The position numbers and the translations under genes were made by a program. 7,626 nt of DNA from Actinomycetota bacterium (GTDB lineage: Bacteria > Actinomycetota > Actinomycetes > Mycobacteriales > Mycobacteriaceae). Of the stretch, positions 1 to 6,577 are shown one piece after another; position 1 is the stretch's first letter; the number at the start of each line of letters is the position of its first letter. The notes beneath the pieces were generated by a model. It did not search any database. It was not told the DNA's origin and saw nothing but the letters and a program-made list of their open reading frames with translations. The DNA is taken from assembly GCA_005789055.1 (NCBI GenBank), contig SYAA01000374.1, positions 1 through 7,626 of the forward strand, in the 5' to 3' direction.

Positions 1-1
1 C

Positions 2-991
2 GCAATCGTCGGCACGGGACTGGTCTTCGCGATGACACTGGTTCTCACCGGGCTTGCCAACGGTTTCCGGGTTGAGGCCACCCGCACCGTGGACTCGCTC
101 CAGTTGGACGCGTTCCTGATCAAGTCCGGCGCCACCGGACCGTTCCTGGGGTCGGCGGCGTTTCCCGCCACCGCTGCCTCGATGCGCCTGCCCGGGGTGA
201 GTGTCGCCGCGCCGCTGGTCTATGGGAGCGCAACGATGCCTGACGGTGACTCGGCCCGCAGCGTCAACGTGTTCGGCGCGCCCCAGGGCGGGCCGGGGAT
301 CCCGACCCTGTCCGACGGACGGCCGCCCGCGGCCACCGACGAGGTTGTGGTCTCCGACCGGATGGACAAACCGGTCGGCGACACCGTGGAAATCGGTTCG
401 CTGCCGCTGCGCATCGTGGGAATCGTCGACGACTCGACGGCACTCGGTGGACAGCCCAACATCTTCCTGACCACTGCGGGCGCGCAAAAGTTGCTGTTCT
501 CCGGGCAGTCGCTGATCACCTCGATGGGCCTGCGGGGCACGCCCGCCGAGGTGCCGAAGGGTTTCCGCGTCATCGACCGCGCCGGCGCCATCGATGATCT
601 GCTTCGCGCACTCTCCGGGGCGCGACAGGCGATGACGTTGATGGCCGGACTGCTCTGGGTGGTCGCCGCCCTGATTGTCGGATCGATGATTTACATGTCC
701 GCGTTGGAGCGCACCCGGGACTTCGCGGTGTTCAAGGCGGTCGGAGTACCAACCCGGTCGATCCTGGCAGGGCTGGCCATGCAGGCCGTCATCGTTGCGG
801 TTCTGGCCGCACTGCTCGGCGGAATCCTCTCGGTGCTGCTCGGCCCGCTGTTCCCGATGCGGGTGGACATTCCCCGAATCGCATTCGCGCTGCTGCCGGT
901 GGTCGCGATCACCATCGGGGTGCTCGCGAGCCTGGCCGGGCTGCGGCGGGCCGTTACCGTCGATCCCGCACTGGCGTTCGGAGGACCCTGA
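2..991 (+). CDS. FtsX/MacB-type ABC transporter permease (5' partial)
   Basis: Membrane subunit of an ABC transporter, cut by the left edge. The frame is open from base 2, and the codons before the ATG at 32 (AIVGTGLVFA) continue a hydrophobic segment, so that ATG is internal. What remains is the end of the first membrane helix, then an extracytoplasmic domain of about 190 residues (bases ~90-630), then three predicted helices at about 638-700, 767-844 and 884-943. This 1+3 arrangement with a large outer domain is typical of MacB/FtsX permeases. Residues ERTRDFAVFKAVG, just after the second helix, match the conserved FtsX-domain loop that contacts the ATPase. From memory it closely resembles M. 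tuberculosis Rv2563, annotated as a glutamine-transport permease; that substrate is doubtful, because this fold usually serves lipids, lipoproteins, peptides or mechanotransmission. The stop codon lies 4 nt before the ATPase start, so the two genes form one operon. The substrate is unknown. Confidence 0.93.
   Translation, partial: AIVGTGLVFAMTLVLTGLANGFRVEATRTVDSLQLDAFLIKSGATGPFLGSAAFPATAASMRLPGVSVAAPLVYGSATMPDGDSARSVNVFGAPQGGPGIPTLSDGRPPAATDEVVVSDRMDKPVGDTVEIGSLPLRIVGIVDDSTALGGQPNIFLTTAGAQKLLFSGQSLITSMGLRGTPAEVPKGFRVIDRAGAIDDLLRALSGARQAMTLMAGLLWVVAALIVGSMIYMSALERTRDFAVFKAVGVPTRSILAGLAMQAVIVAVLAALLGGILSVLLGPLFPMRVDIPRIAFALLPVVAITIGVLASLAGLRRAVTVDPALAFGGP
980..985 (+). promoter_or_regulatory. 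Shine-Dalgarno site for the ABC ATPase
   Basis: GGAGGA lies 10 nt upstream of the ATG at 996, inside the last codons of the permease gene. It fixes the ATPase start at 996; the same frame is open further upstream (to 795), but there it only shadows the permease gene. Confidence 0.75.
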
Positions 992-995
992 ACCG

Positions 996-1991
996 ATGGC
1001 CGACCTACGGATCAAAGACCTCGTGGTGGAGTACGCCAGCAGCCAGGAGACGGTGCGCCCGATCGACGAACTGAGTCTGGACGTCCCGGCGGGCTCGCTG
1101 GCAATTCTGTTGGGCCCCAGCGGATGCGGTAAGACCACCCTGCTGTCCTGTCTCGGCGGGATTTTGCGACCGACGGCCGGCCGCATCGAGTTCGGGAACA
1201 TCGACCTGACCGCCCTTGACGCGGACGCGCTGTCCGACTACCGGCGAAACACCGTCGGGATCGTGTTCCAGGCTTTCAACCTGGTGCCGAGCCTCACCGC
1301 GCTGGAGAACGTGATGGTGCCGTTGCGTGCCGCCAGGATTCCGAAGAAGCAAGCGCACGAACGAGCCGAGGAACTGCTGACCCGCGTCGGCCTGGCACAC
1401 CGGATGTCGCACCGGCCCGGTGACCTCAGCGGCGGACAGCAGCAGCGGGTTGCGGTCGCCCGGGCCATCGCACTGGACCCACCGCTGCTGATCGCCGATG
1501 AACCGACCGCGCACCTGGACTACATCCAGGTCGAGGAGGTGCTCACGCTGATCCGCGACCTCGCGTCCGGCGAGCGGGTGGTGGTGGTGGCCACCCACGA
1601 CACCCGGATGCTCCCCCTGGCCGACCGCGTGGTGGAACTGGTCCCACATACCGACGCCGACGAGCACGAACCCGAGACCGTCACCCTGGAAGCCGGCGAG
1701 ACACTCTTCGAGCAGGGCACGATGGGCGACTCGATCTACCTGGTGTCGACCGGCGAGGTGGAATTGATCCGGGAACTGGCCGGCGGCGGCGAGGAAGTTC
1801 TCAAGGTCGCCGGGGCTGACGACTACTTCGGCGAGATGGGCCCGCTGTTCGCCCTTCCCCGGTCGGCGACTGCTCGGGCCCGGACCGAAACCACCGTCGT
1901 CGGATACTCGGTGCAGGGTTTCCGAGAGTTGTTGGGCAGCATAGGGTCTCGCGATCTCATTAAGCACAAGCCGCTACGCCGCGAAGACTGA
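996..1991 (+). CDS. ABC transporter ATPase with C-terminal cNMP-binding domain
   Basis: A 331-residue cytoplasmic ATPase that should energise the upstream permease. The nucleotide-binding domain fills residues 1 to ~217 and is complete: Walker A GPSGCGKTT (40-48), Q-loop Q92, signature LSGGQQQR (144-151), Walker B LLIADE (164-169), D-loop AHLD (172-175) and switch H201. It resembles the LolD/MacB class, in line with an FtsX-type partner. A short acidic linker leads to a cyclic-nucleotide-binding-type domain (~228-315). Its phosphate-binding cassette is recognisable as YFGEMGPLFALPRSATARA (277-295), keeping G279, E280, R289 and S290, the positions that hold the ribose and phosphate of cAMP in CRP. 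Binding of cAMP or another ligand is inferred, not shown. From memory, Rv2564 ('GlnQ', about 330 aa) has the same length and architecture; the glutamine label is probably wrong. ATG at 996 is chosen for its strong SD and its position 4 nt after the permease stop. The gene ends 4 nt from the convergent ribD stop. Confidence 0.95.
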   Translation: MADLRIKDLVVEYASSQETVRPIDELSLDVPAGSLAILLGPSGCGKTTLLSCLGGILRPTAGRIEFGNIDLTALDADALSDYRRNTVGIVFQAFNLVPSLTALENVMVPLRAARIPKKQAHERAEELLTRVGLAHRMSHRPGDLSGGQQQRVAVARAIALDPPLLIADEPTAHLDYIQVEEVLTLIRDLASGERVVVVATHDTRMLPLADRVVELVPHTDADEHEPETVTLEAGETLFEQGTMGDSIYLVSTGEVELIRELAGGGEEVLKVAGADDYFGEMGPLFALPRSATARARTETTVVGYSVQGFRELLGSIGSRDLIKHKPLRRED

Positions 1992-1995
1992 CACT

Positions 1996-3012
1996 TCAGT
2001 CGGGCGGCACCAGGCTGAGCAGAAGGTCCGGTCCGATCCGGTCCACGCCGTCAAATCGCCAGCGCAGTGCGTGCGCGATGCTGGTGACCCCGACATCATC
2101 TACGGCGCCGAACGGTCCACCTAGCAGAACCGGTGCGACGTAGGCCAGGATGCGGTCGATGACACCGGCCCGAAGGAAGGCCCCGGCGAGGGTCGCCCCG
2201 CCCTCCACCATGACATCGGTGCGATCCGACAGTGCCCGAATCACCTCGGCCGGGTCGCGGCTGCGCAACGTCATGGTTGGCGCATCATCGCTGAATACAT
2301 TCGAGTCCGGCGGAACTTCACGTTCGCCGACCACCACCCGAAGCGGCTGTCGGGACGCGAGAGTGCCGTCGGGAAATCGAGCGGTCAGGCTTGGGTTGTC
2401 GGCGAACACCGTGCCGGTGCCCACCACGATGGCGTCGGCGGCCGCGCGACGTCGATGCACATCGCCGCGGGCGGTCTCGCCGGTGATCCACTGCGAGGAA
2501 CCGTCAGCGGCGGCACTTCGACCGTCGATGCTCGCGGCGAATTTCCAGGTGACATGCGGCTTACCGGTGCGCTGCTTGTGCAGCCACTCGCGCAGGGTGC
2601 CGCCGGCGACTTCCCCGGCGCACACCCCGGCGGTCACCTTCACGCCGGCGTCGTGCAGGCGTGCCGCACCACCGGCGGCCTCCGAGTTCGGGTCGGCGAC
2701 CGCATAGATCACCGCCGCAATACCGGCGTCGATGAGGGCGTCGACGCAGGGCGGTGTGCGGCCGTGATGGTTGCACGGTTCCAGGGTCACCACCGCGGTA
2801 CCGCCGGCCGCACGCTCCCCCGCGGCTCTCAACGCAACAACCTCGGCATGCGGACCGCCCGCCGGCTCGGTGGCGCCCACCCCGACGACCTCCCCGTGCG
2901 CGCTCACGATCACCGCTCCCACAGGGGGATTCGGGTAGGTGGATCCCTTCACCCGTTGGGCCTGTTCGATCGCCAGGCTCATCGCGGCGAAGCCCTGCTC
3001 GGGCACAGTCAT
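1996..3012 (-). CDS. ribD: Bifunctional riboflavin biosynthesis deaminase/reductase RibD (RibG)
   Basis: A 338-residue cytosolic enzyme for two consecutive riboflavin steps. It deaminates 2,5-diamino-6-ribosylamino-pyrimidinone 5'-phosphate, then reduces the ribosyl side chain with NADPH. The N-terminal deaminase domain (1 to ~145) has the zinc site complete: H55 and catalytic E57 in GPHAEVVAL, and C80 and C89 in [14 protein letters not shown]. The reductase domain (~150-338) starts at [17 protein letters not shown] and carries [18 protein letters not shown] and [15 protein letters not shown] (from 269), all typical of RibD reductases. The length matches the mycobacterial protein (Rv1409, about 339 aa, from memory). 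The ATG overlaps the rpe stop (ATGA at 3012-3009). The bases before it (TTTGGTCCT) contain no Shine-Dalgarno, so translation probably depends on ribosomes finishing rpe. It is the last gene of the minus-strand string; no other rib gene and no FMN riboswitch lies in the window. Confidence 0.97.
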   Translation of the reverse strand: MTVPEQGFAAMSLAIEQAQRVKGSTYPNPPVGAVIVSAHGEVVGVGATEPAGGPHAEVVALRAAGERAAGGTAVVTLEPCNHHGRTPPCVDALIDAGIAAVIYAVADPNSEAAGGAARLHDAGVKVTAGVCAGEVAGGTLREWLHKQRTGKPHVTWKFAASIDGRSAAADGSSQWITGETARGDVHRRRAAADAIVVGTGTVFADNPSLTARFPDGTLASRQPLRVVVGEREVPPDSNVFSDDAPTMTLRSRDPAEVIRALSDRTDVMVEGGATLAGAFLRAGVIDRILAYVAPVLLGGPFGAVDDVGVTSIAHALRWRFDGVDRIGPDLLLSLVPPD

Positions 3013-3704
3013 AGGACCAAATGCGGCGACGCGTGACCGGCCTGGCGGCGCAACGCCTCGACGGCCACCGCCGGGTCGGCCGCACCGTAGACCGCTGAAC
3101 CTGCAACGAAGCAGTCCACCCCGGCTTCGGCGGCCTGCTCAATGGTGTCGGCATTGATGCCGCCGTCGATCTCGATCAGGATCGTCAACTCGCCGGCGTC
3201 GACCAATCGACGCACCGCTGCAACCTTGGTCAGCACCTCGGGGATGAAACTCTGGCCGCCGAATCCCGGTTCGACCGACATGATCAGCAAGGTATCGAAA
3301 TTCCGCAGAATCTGCAGGTACGGCTCGATCGGGGTGCCGGGCTTGACCGACAACCCCGCGTTTGCACCGGCGGCACGGATGTCGCGGGCCACCGCGACCG
3401 GATCGTCGGTCGCCTCGGCGTGAAAGGTCACGTTGTAGGCACCGGCCTCGGCATAACCCGGTGCCCACCGGCCCGGATCGGTAATCATCAGATGGCAGTC
3501 CATCGGGATGTCTGTCGCCTTGAGCAAGCTCTCGACCACGGGCAGTCCCAGGGTGAGATTCGGCACGAAGTGCGCGTCCATCACATCGACGTGCAACCAG
3601 TCGGCACCGTCGACGGCCGCAGCCTCCCTTGCCAACCAGGCGAAGTCGGCGGACAGAATCGACGGCGCGATCATCGGCCGGGTCGGTGTTGGCATAGCTG
3701 TCAC
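3009..3704 (-). CDS. rpe: Ribulose-phosphate 3-epimerase
   Basis: Cytosolic TIM-barrel enzyme that interconverts D-ribulose 5-phosphate and D-xylulose 5-phosphate in the pentose phosphate pathway. All signature elements are present (231-aa numbering): [10 protein letters not shown] with S15; H38 and D40 in LHVDVMD; H71 in MDCHLMI; the [10 protein letters not shown] phosphate-binding turn (142-151); and D180 in EIDGGIN. H38, D40, H71 and D180 are the expected metal and acid/base ligands. Residue 44 is Ala (VMDAHFVPN), where the family almost always has Gly. The start is uncertain: GTG at 3704, ATG at 3695 and ATG at 3674 are in frame and none has a good Shine-Dalgarno. Conservation begins around residue 11-12, so 3704 or 3695 is preferred. 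The gene begins 15 nt after the rsmB stop and overlaps ribD by 4 nt. Ribulose 5-phosphate is also the substrate for the other riboflavin branch (made by RibA/RibB), which gives the rpe-ribD pairing a metabolic rationale; this is inference. Confidence 0.97.
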   Translation of the reverse strand: MTAMPTPTRPMIAPSILSADFAWLAREAAAVDGADWLHVDVMDAHFVPNLTLGLPVVESLLKATDIPMDCHLMITDPGRWAPGYAEAGAYNVTFHAEATDDPVAVARDIRAAGANAGLSVKPGTPIEPYLQILRNFDTLLIMSVEPGFGGQSFIPEVLTKVAAVRRLVDAGELTILIEIDGGINADTIEQAAEAGVDCFVAGSAVYGAADPAVAVEALRRQAGHASPHLVL

Positions 3705-3719
3705 TGTAGGACGTGCGAC

Positions 3720-5111
3720 TCAGGCATTTTTGCGCAACGCCGCGGTGAACATCGCGTCGGTTCCGTGCCGGTGGGGCCACAGTTGCGCGTACGGCCCGGC
3801 ACCGAGGTTGTCGACTGGCCCAAAGAGCGGGCGGGCGTCCAGGGCGGTCACCGGATGGCGGCGCAGCGCGTCGGAGACAACGCCCATGGTCTCCACCAGA
3901 TGCGGCGAACACGTCGCGTAGAGCACGACACCGCCCGGTCTGGTCAGGTCGATCGCCGCGGCCAGCAGTTCACGCTGCAGTGTGGCCAGGACCGGAACAT
4001 CAGCCGGGGTGCGCCGCCACCGAGCTTCCGGGCGCCGCCGCAAAGCGCCGAGGCCGGTGCAGGGCGCGTCAACGAGCACGCGGTCGAATCCGCCGGGTGG
4101 CAGCGCGGTATCGCGGCCGTCGACGCGCAGGACTTCCACCGGCAGTCCGCGGGTGTTCTGCTGCACCATCTCGGCCCGGCGCGGATTGGGTTCGACCGCG
4201 GTGACCGACGCGCCCTGCTGGGCTGCGATCGCGGCGATCAAGGCCGTCTTTCCGCCTGGGCCCGAGCACAGATCGAGCCAACGTCCGCCGTCGGTACCGA
4301 GTATCGGGGCGAGGGTCAGTGCCCGTGCCACCAACTGACTGCCCTCGTCCTGGACCAGTGCCACACCGTCCCGGATCGCGGTCAGCCCGCCGGGGTCACC
4401 ACTGCCGAGGTACACCGCGTAGGGCGAGTACCGACCGACCTCACCGCCGACGGTCGCGGCAAGCTCCGCAGCACTGATCGCACCGGGTCTGGCGGCCAGA
4501 TGAACCGCCGGTCGCGCATCGTCGGCGGCCAGCGCCGCGTCGAGCTCGCCGGCATCGGCGCCGAGAGCGTCGGCGAATGACTGCGCGATCCAGCGTGGAT
4601 GGGCGTGGATGAACGCAGCATGACCGACGGGATCGGTATCGGCAGGCGGCGCCAGTTCCGCCAACCACGACTGCTCGTCGCGCTTGGAGATGGTTCGCAG
4701 CACACCGTTAACGAAACCTGCTCGAACCGAATCGAATTCGAGTCCGGCCTGCTCCACGGTAGTCGACACGGCGGCGTGCGTGGCGACGTTGGTGCGCAAG
4801 AGTTGATAGGCACCGAGTCGCAGCAGGTCCAGCAATACCGAGTCGATCTGATCGATCGGCCGGCCAGCCGCCGCGGCGATCACAGCGTCGAGCGTCCCGC
4901 GGGTCCGGCAGGTGCCGTAAGTCAGTTCGGTCGCGAATGCCGCGTCCCGACCGGTGATGCCGCGGTCAGAGAGCAGCGATGGCAGCGCCAGGTTGGCGTA
5001 GGCGTCGCGCTCGGAGACCGCACGCAGTACGTCGAATGCCGCCCGGCGGGCGGGGTCCAACTGCGCTCGCCGCGGACGCCTGCCGCCGCGATCACCCGGT
5101 TGCTGGGTCAC
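3720..5111 (-). CDS. rsmB: 16S rRNA (cytosine-C5)-methyltransferase RsmB (Fmu/Sun family)
   Basis: A 463-residue SAM-dependent methyltransferase, expected to make m5C in the small-subunit rRNA (C967 in E. coli numbering). The N-terminal NusB-like RNA-binding domain (~18-145) includes [14 protein letters not shown] and FVNGVLR (133-139). HPRW (171-174) and QDEGSQL (254-260) are family markers. The Rossmann domain has SAM motif [13 protein letters not shown] (278-289), acidic loop VEPNPRR, motif [10 protein letters not shown] (348-355, C351) and motif VI YATCS (398-402, C401). In this family the motif VI cysteine attacks the base and the motif IV cysteine helps release the product; both are present, so activity is expected. 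The start is GTG at 5111, sharing GTGA with the fmt stop, with no evident Shine-Dalgarno. The tail before the NusB domain is short and basic (GGRRPRRAQ). From memory it corresponds to Rv1407 (fmu). An m5C target other than C967 cannot be excluded. Confidence 0.96.
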   Translation of the reverse strand: MTQQPGDRGGRRPRRAQLDPARRAAFDVLRAVSERDAYANLALPSLLSDRGITGRDAAFATELTYGTCRTRGTLDAVIAAAAGRPIDQIDSVLLDLLRLGAYQLLRTNVATHAAVSTTVEQAGLEFDSVRAGFVNGVLRTISKRDEQSWLAELAPPADTDPVGHAAFIHAHPRWIAQSFADALGADAGELDAALAADDARPAVHLAARPGAISAAELAATVGGEVGRYSPYAVYLGSGDPGGLTAIRDGVALVQDEGSQLVARALTLAPILGTDGGRWLDLCSGPGGKTALIAAIAAQQGASVTAVEPNPRRAEMVQQNTRGLPVEVLRVDGRDTALPPGGFDRVLVDAPCTGLGALRRRPEARWRRTPADVPVLATLQRELLAAAIDLTRPGGVVLYATCSPHLVETMGVVSDALRRHPVTALDARPLFGPVDNLGAGPYAQLWPHRHGTDAMFTAALRKNA

Positions 5112-6037
5112 GACGTCCGGACTGCGGCATCGAGACGAGCACCGCGCGCCCAGTCTGCTGCCGCCATCTGCTTTTTCCCGGGCGGCTGGATCTGACCGAG
5201 TTGAACCGGAACCGATCCGGTCCCGACCAGTACCCGTGTCTTCTCAGCCATGACCACGCCGGGTTCGGCCGTATCACTGGACTCCTCGACACTGACCGGA
5301 CCGACTTTGATACGCATGTCCCCGATCATGGTCCAGGCGCCCGGATTCGGCGTCATCGCCCGGATACGACGCTCGATGACATGCGCGGGCAGATCCCATC
5401 GGATCCGGGCCTCGTCCACCGAGACCTTCGGTGCCAGGCTCACACCCTCGCAGGGCTGTGGCACCGGCGTGATTGACCCGTCGGAAATCCCGTCCAGAGT
5501 GGCTTCCAACAGCGCCGCACCCGAGAGGGCCAATCGGTCCAACAGCTCCCCCGCAGTATCGTCGGCGCGGATAGTCTCGGTCACGATTCCGAACACCGGC
5601 CCTGAGTCCAACGCGAGTTCAATCCTGAATGTCGTTGCCCCGGTGACGGTATCGCCCGCGGCGATGGCCGCTTGAACCGGAGCCGCACCTCGCCAGGCAG
5701 GCAACAGTGAGAAATGCAGATTTACCCATCCGTGCATCGGCACCGCCAGTAGTTCCGCTCCGAGCAGCGCGCCGTAGGCCACCACGGCGCAACAATCCGG
5801 GGCGAGCGCGGTGATCTCGTCGATGACGTCGCTCGAGTTGGGCCGAGGTGGTCGCAGCACTGCAATCCCGGCGTCGAGAGCCAGTTGCGCCACCGGCGAC
5901 GGCATCGGCGTGCCCCGGCGGCCCGTCGGGGCATCCGGGCGGGTCAGGACCGCCACGACGTCATGACTGGGCGAGTCGATCAGTCGCCGCAACGACGGGA
6001 GTGCCGGCGCCGGAGTGCCGGCGAAGAGAATGCGCAT
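5108..6037 (-). CDS. fmt: Methionyl-tRNA formyltransferase
   Basis: A 309-residue cytosolic enzyme that transfers a formyl group from 10-formyl-tetrahydrofolate to initiator Met-tRNA, making the fMet-tRNA used to start translation. The N-terminal catalytic domain (1 to ~190) opens directly with [16 protein letters not shown], so the start is secure. It has the tRNA-recognition loop [19 protein letters not shown] (33-51). Catalytic residues are N106 and H108 in [17 protein letters not shown], and D144 in ALDSGPV. The C-terminal tRNA-binding domain (~203-300) holds [29 protein letters not shown] and the closing [16 protein letters not shown]. The ATG follows the lemA stop with no base between (TGAATG). 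A weak GAAGG lies 6 nt upstream, inside the lemA end. It overlaps rsmB by 4 nt. The common partner gene def (peptide deformylase) is not in this window. From memory the ortholog is Rv1406. Confidence 0.97.
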   Translation of the reverse strand: MRILFAGTPAPALPSLRRLIDSPSHDVVAVLTRPDAPTGRRGTPMPSPVAQLALDAGIAVLRPPRPNSSDVIDEITALAPDCCAVVAYGALLGAELLAVPMHGWVNLHFSLLPAWRGAAPVQAAIAAGDTVTGATTFRIELALDSGPVFGIVTETIRADDTAGELLDRLALSGAALLEATLDGISDGSITPVPQPCEGVSLAPKVSVDEARIRWDLPAHVIERRIRAMTPNPGAWTMIGDMRIKVGPVSVEESSDTAEPGVVMAEKTRVLVGTGSVPVQLGQIQPPGKKQMAAADWARGARLDAAVRTS

Positions 6038-6577
6038 TCAGACCTTCGGCACCTGATAGAACTCGCGCTCGGAGACCCCGGCCATACCCGCGACGAACAT
6101 CCACGGGATGGTGGTCCGCAACCGGTTGACGGTGGCTGCGGAGTCGTTGTAGTACTGCCGGGCGAAGGCGAGTTTATCTTCGGTGTCGGCGAGGTTGTTT
6201 TGCAGATTCAGGAAGTTGGTCGACGAGTTCAGTTGCGGATAGGTCTGACCGAGTGCCAACACCTGTCCGACGGCGGCGTCGAACTGCCGCTCCGCGCAAC
6301 TGCGTTGGGTCACCGACTTGCCGGACGTGGCGGCGGTCAGGGCGGTCTGCGCGTCTGCGATATGTCCCAGGACGGCCTTCTCGTGGGCGGCAAAACTCCC
6401 CACGGTGCTGACCAGACTCGGGATCAGCGCGGCGCGCCGGGTGAGTTGCACGTCGATCCCGCCGAGGGCCTCGTCGACCTGCACGTCGGCGGTACGGAGT
6501 TTGTTGTAGCCGAGCACGAATCCGATCAGCACCGCCACCGCGATCACCAACGCCACAATCAGAACAAAGGTCACCAT
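6038..6577 (-). CDS. LemA-family membrane protein
   Basis: A 179-residue protein of the LemA family, whose biochemical role is poorly defined; members are envelope proteins with an alpha-helical bundle. One N-terminal membrane helix (residues ~3-23) is followed by the LemA core. Family signatures are GYNKLRTADVQVDEALGGID, IDVQLTRRAALIPSLV (41-56), HEK (65-67), YPQLNSSTNFLNLQ (113-126) and TEDKLAFARQYYNDS (132-146). The family normally has YP-x-LKAN-x-NF; here LNSSTNF departs from it. In LemA proteins the helix is usually thought to leave the C-terminal bundle outside, but the topology is not shown here. ATG at 6577 overlaps the end of the DUF2207 gene by 7 nt (ATGGTGA) and has a strong GGAGG 6 nt upstream. 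LemA and Gly-rich-tail membrane proteins (DUF2207 or TPM type) are recurrent neighbours, suggesting a joint envelope role. The last codon abuts fmt. Confidence 0.93.
   Translation of the reverse strand: MVTFVLIVALVIAVAVLIGFVLGYNKLRTADVQVDEALGGIDVQLTRRAALIPSLVSTVGSFAAHEKAVLGHIADAQTALTAATSGKSVTQRSCAERQFDAAVGQVLALGQTYPQLNSSTNFLNLQNNLADTEDKLAFARQYYNDSAATVNRLRTTIPWMFVAGMAGVSEREFYQVPKV

Noticed and set aside
32..34. ATG at 32 as the true start of the permease
   Set aside because: The preceding in-frame codons from base 2 have no stop and complete a membrane helix, so the gene extends left of the window.
795..995. N-terminal extension of the ABC ATPase by 67 residues
   Set aside because: The extension is the permease gene read out of frame; the Arg/Cys/Ser-rich sequence has no ABC homology, and ATG 996 has a strong SD.
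1005..1967. 320-codon open frame antisense to the ATPase
   Set aside because: Rich in His, Gln, Gly and Arg, with no recognisable domain; a typical high-GC shadow of a confirmed gene.
1991..1996. Intrinsic terminator between the convergent operons
   Set aside because: Only 4 bases separate the stops, and no stem-loop followed by a T-run is evident there.
3005..3035. FMN riboswitch ahead of ribD
   Set aside because: ribD starts inside the rpe stop codon; there is no leader to hold a riboswitch.
2561..3154. 197-codon minus-strand frame over the rpe/ribD junction
   Set aside because: Arg-rich alternative frame crossing the ends of two genes with complete catalytic motifs; no sign of a frameshift in either.
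3420..4580. 386-codon plus-strand open frame opposite rpe and rsmB
   Set aside because: Low-complexity Arg/Gly/His-rich composition, no motifs, and it spans two well-supported genes on the other strand.
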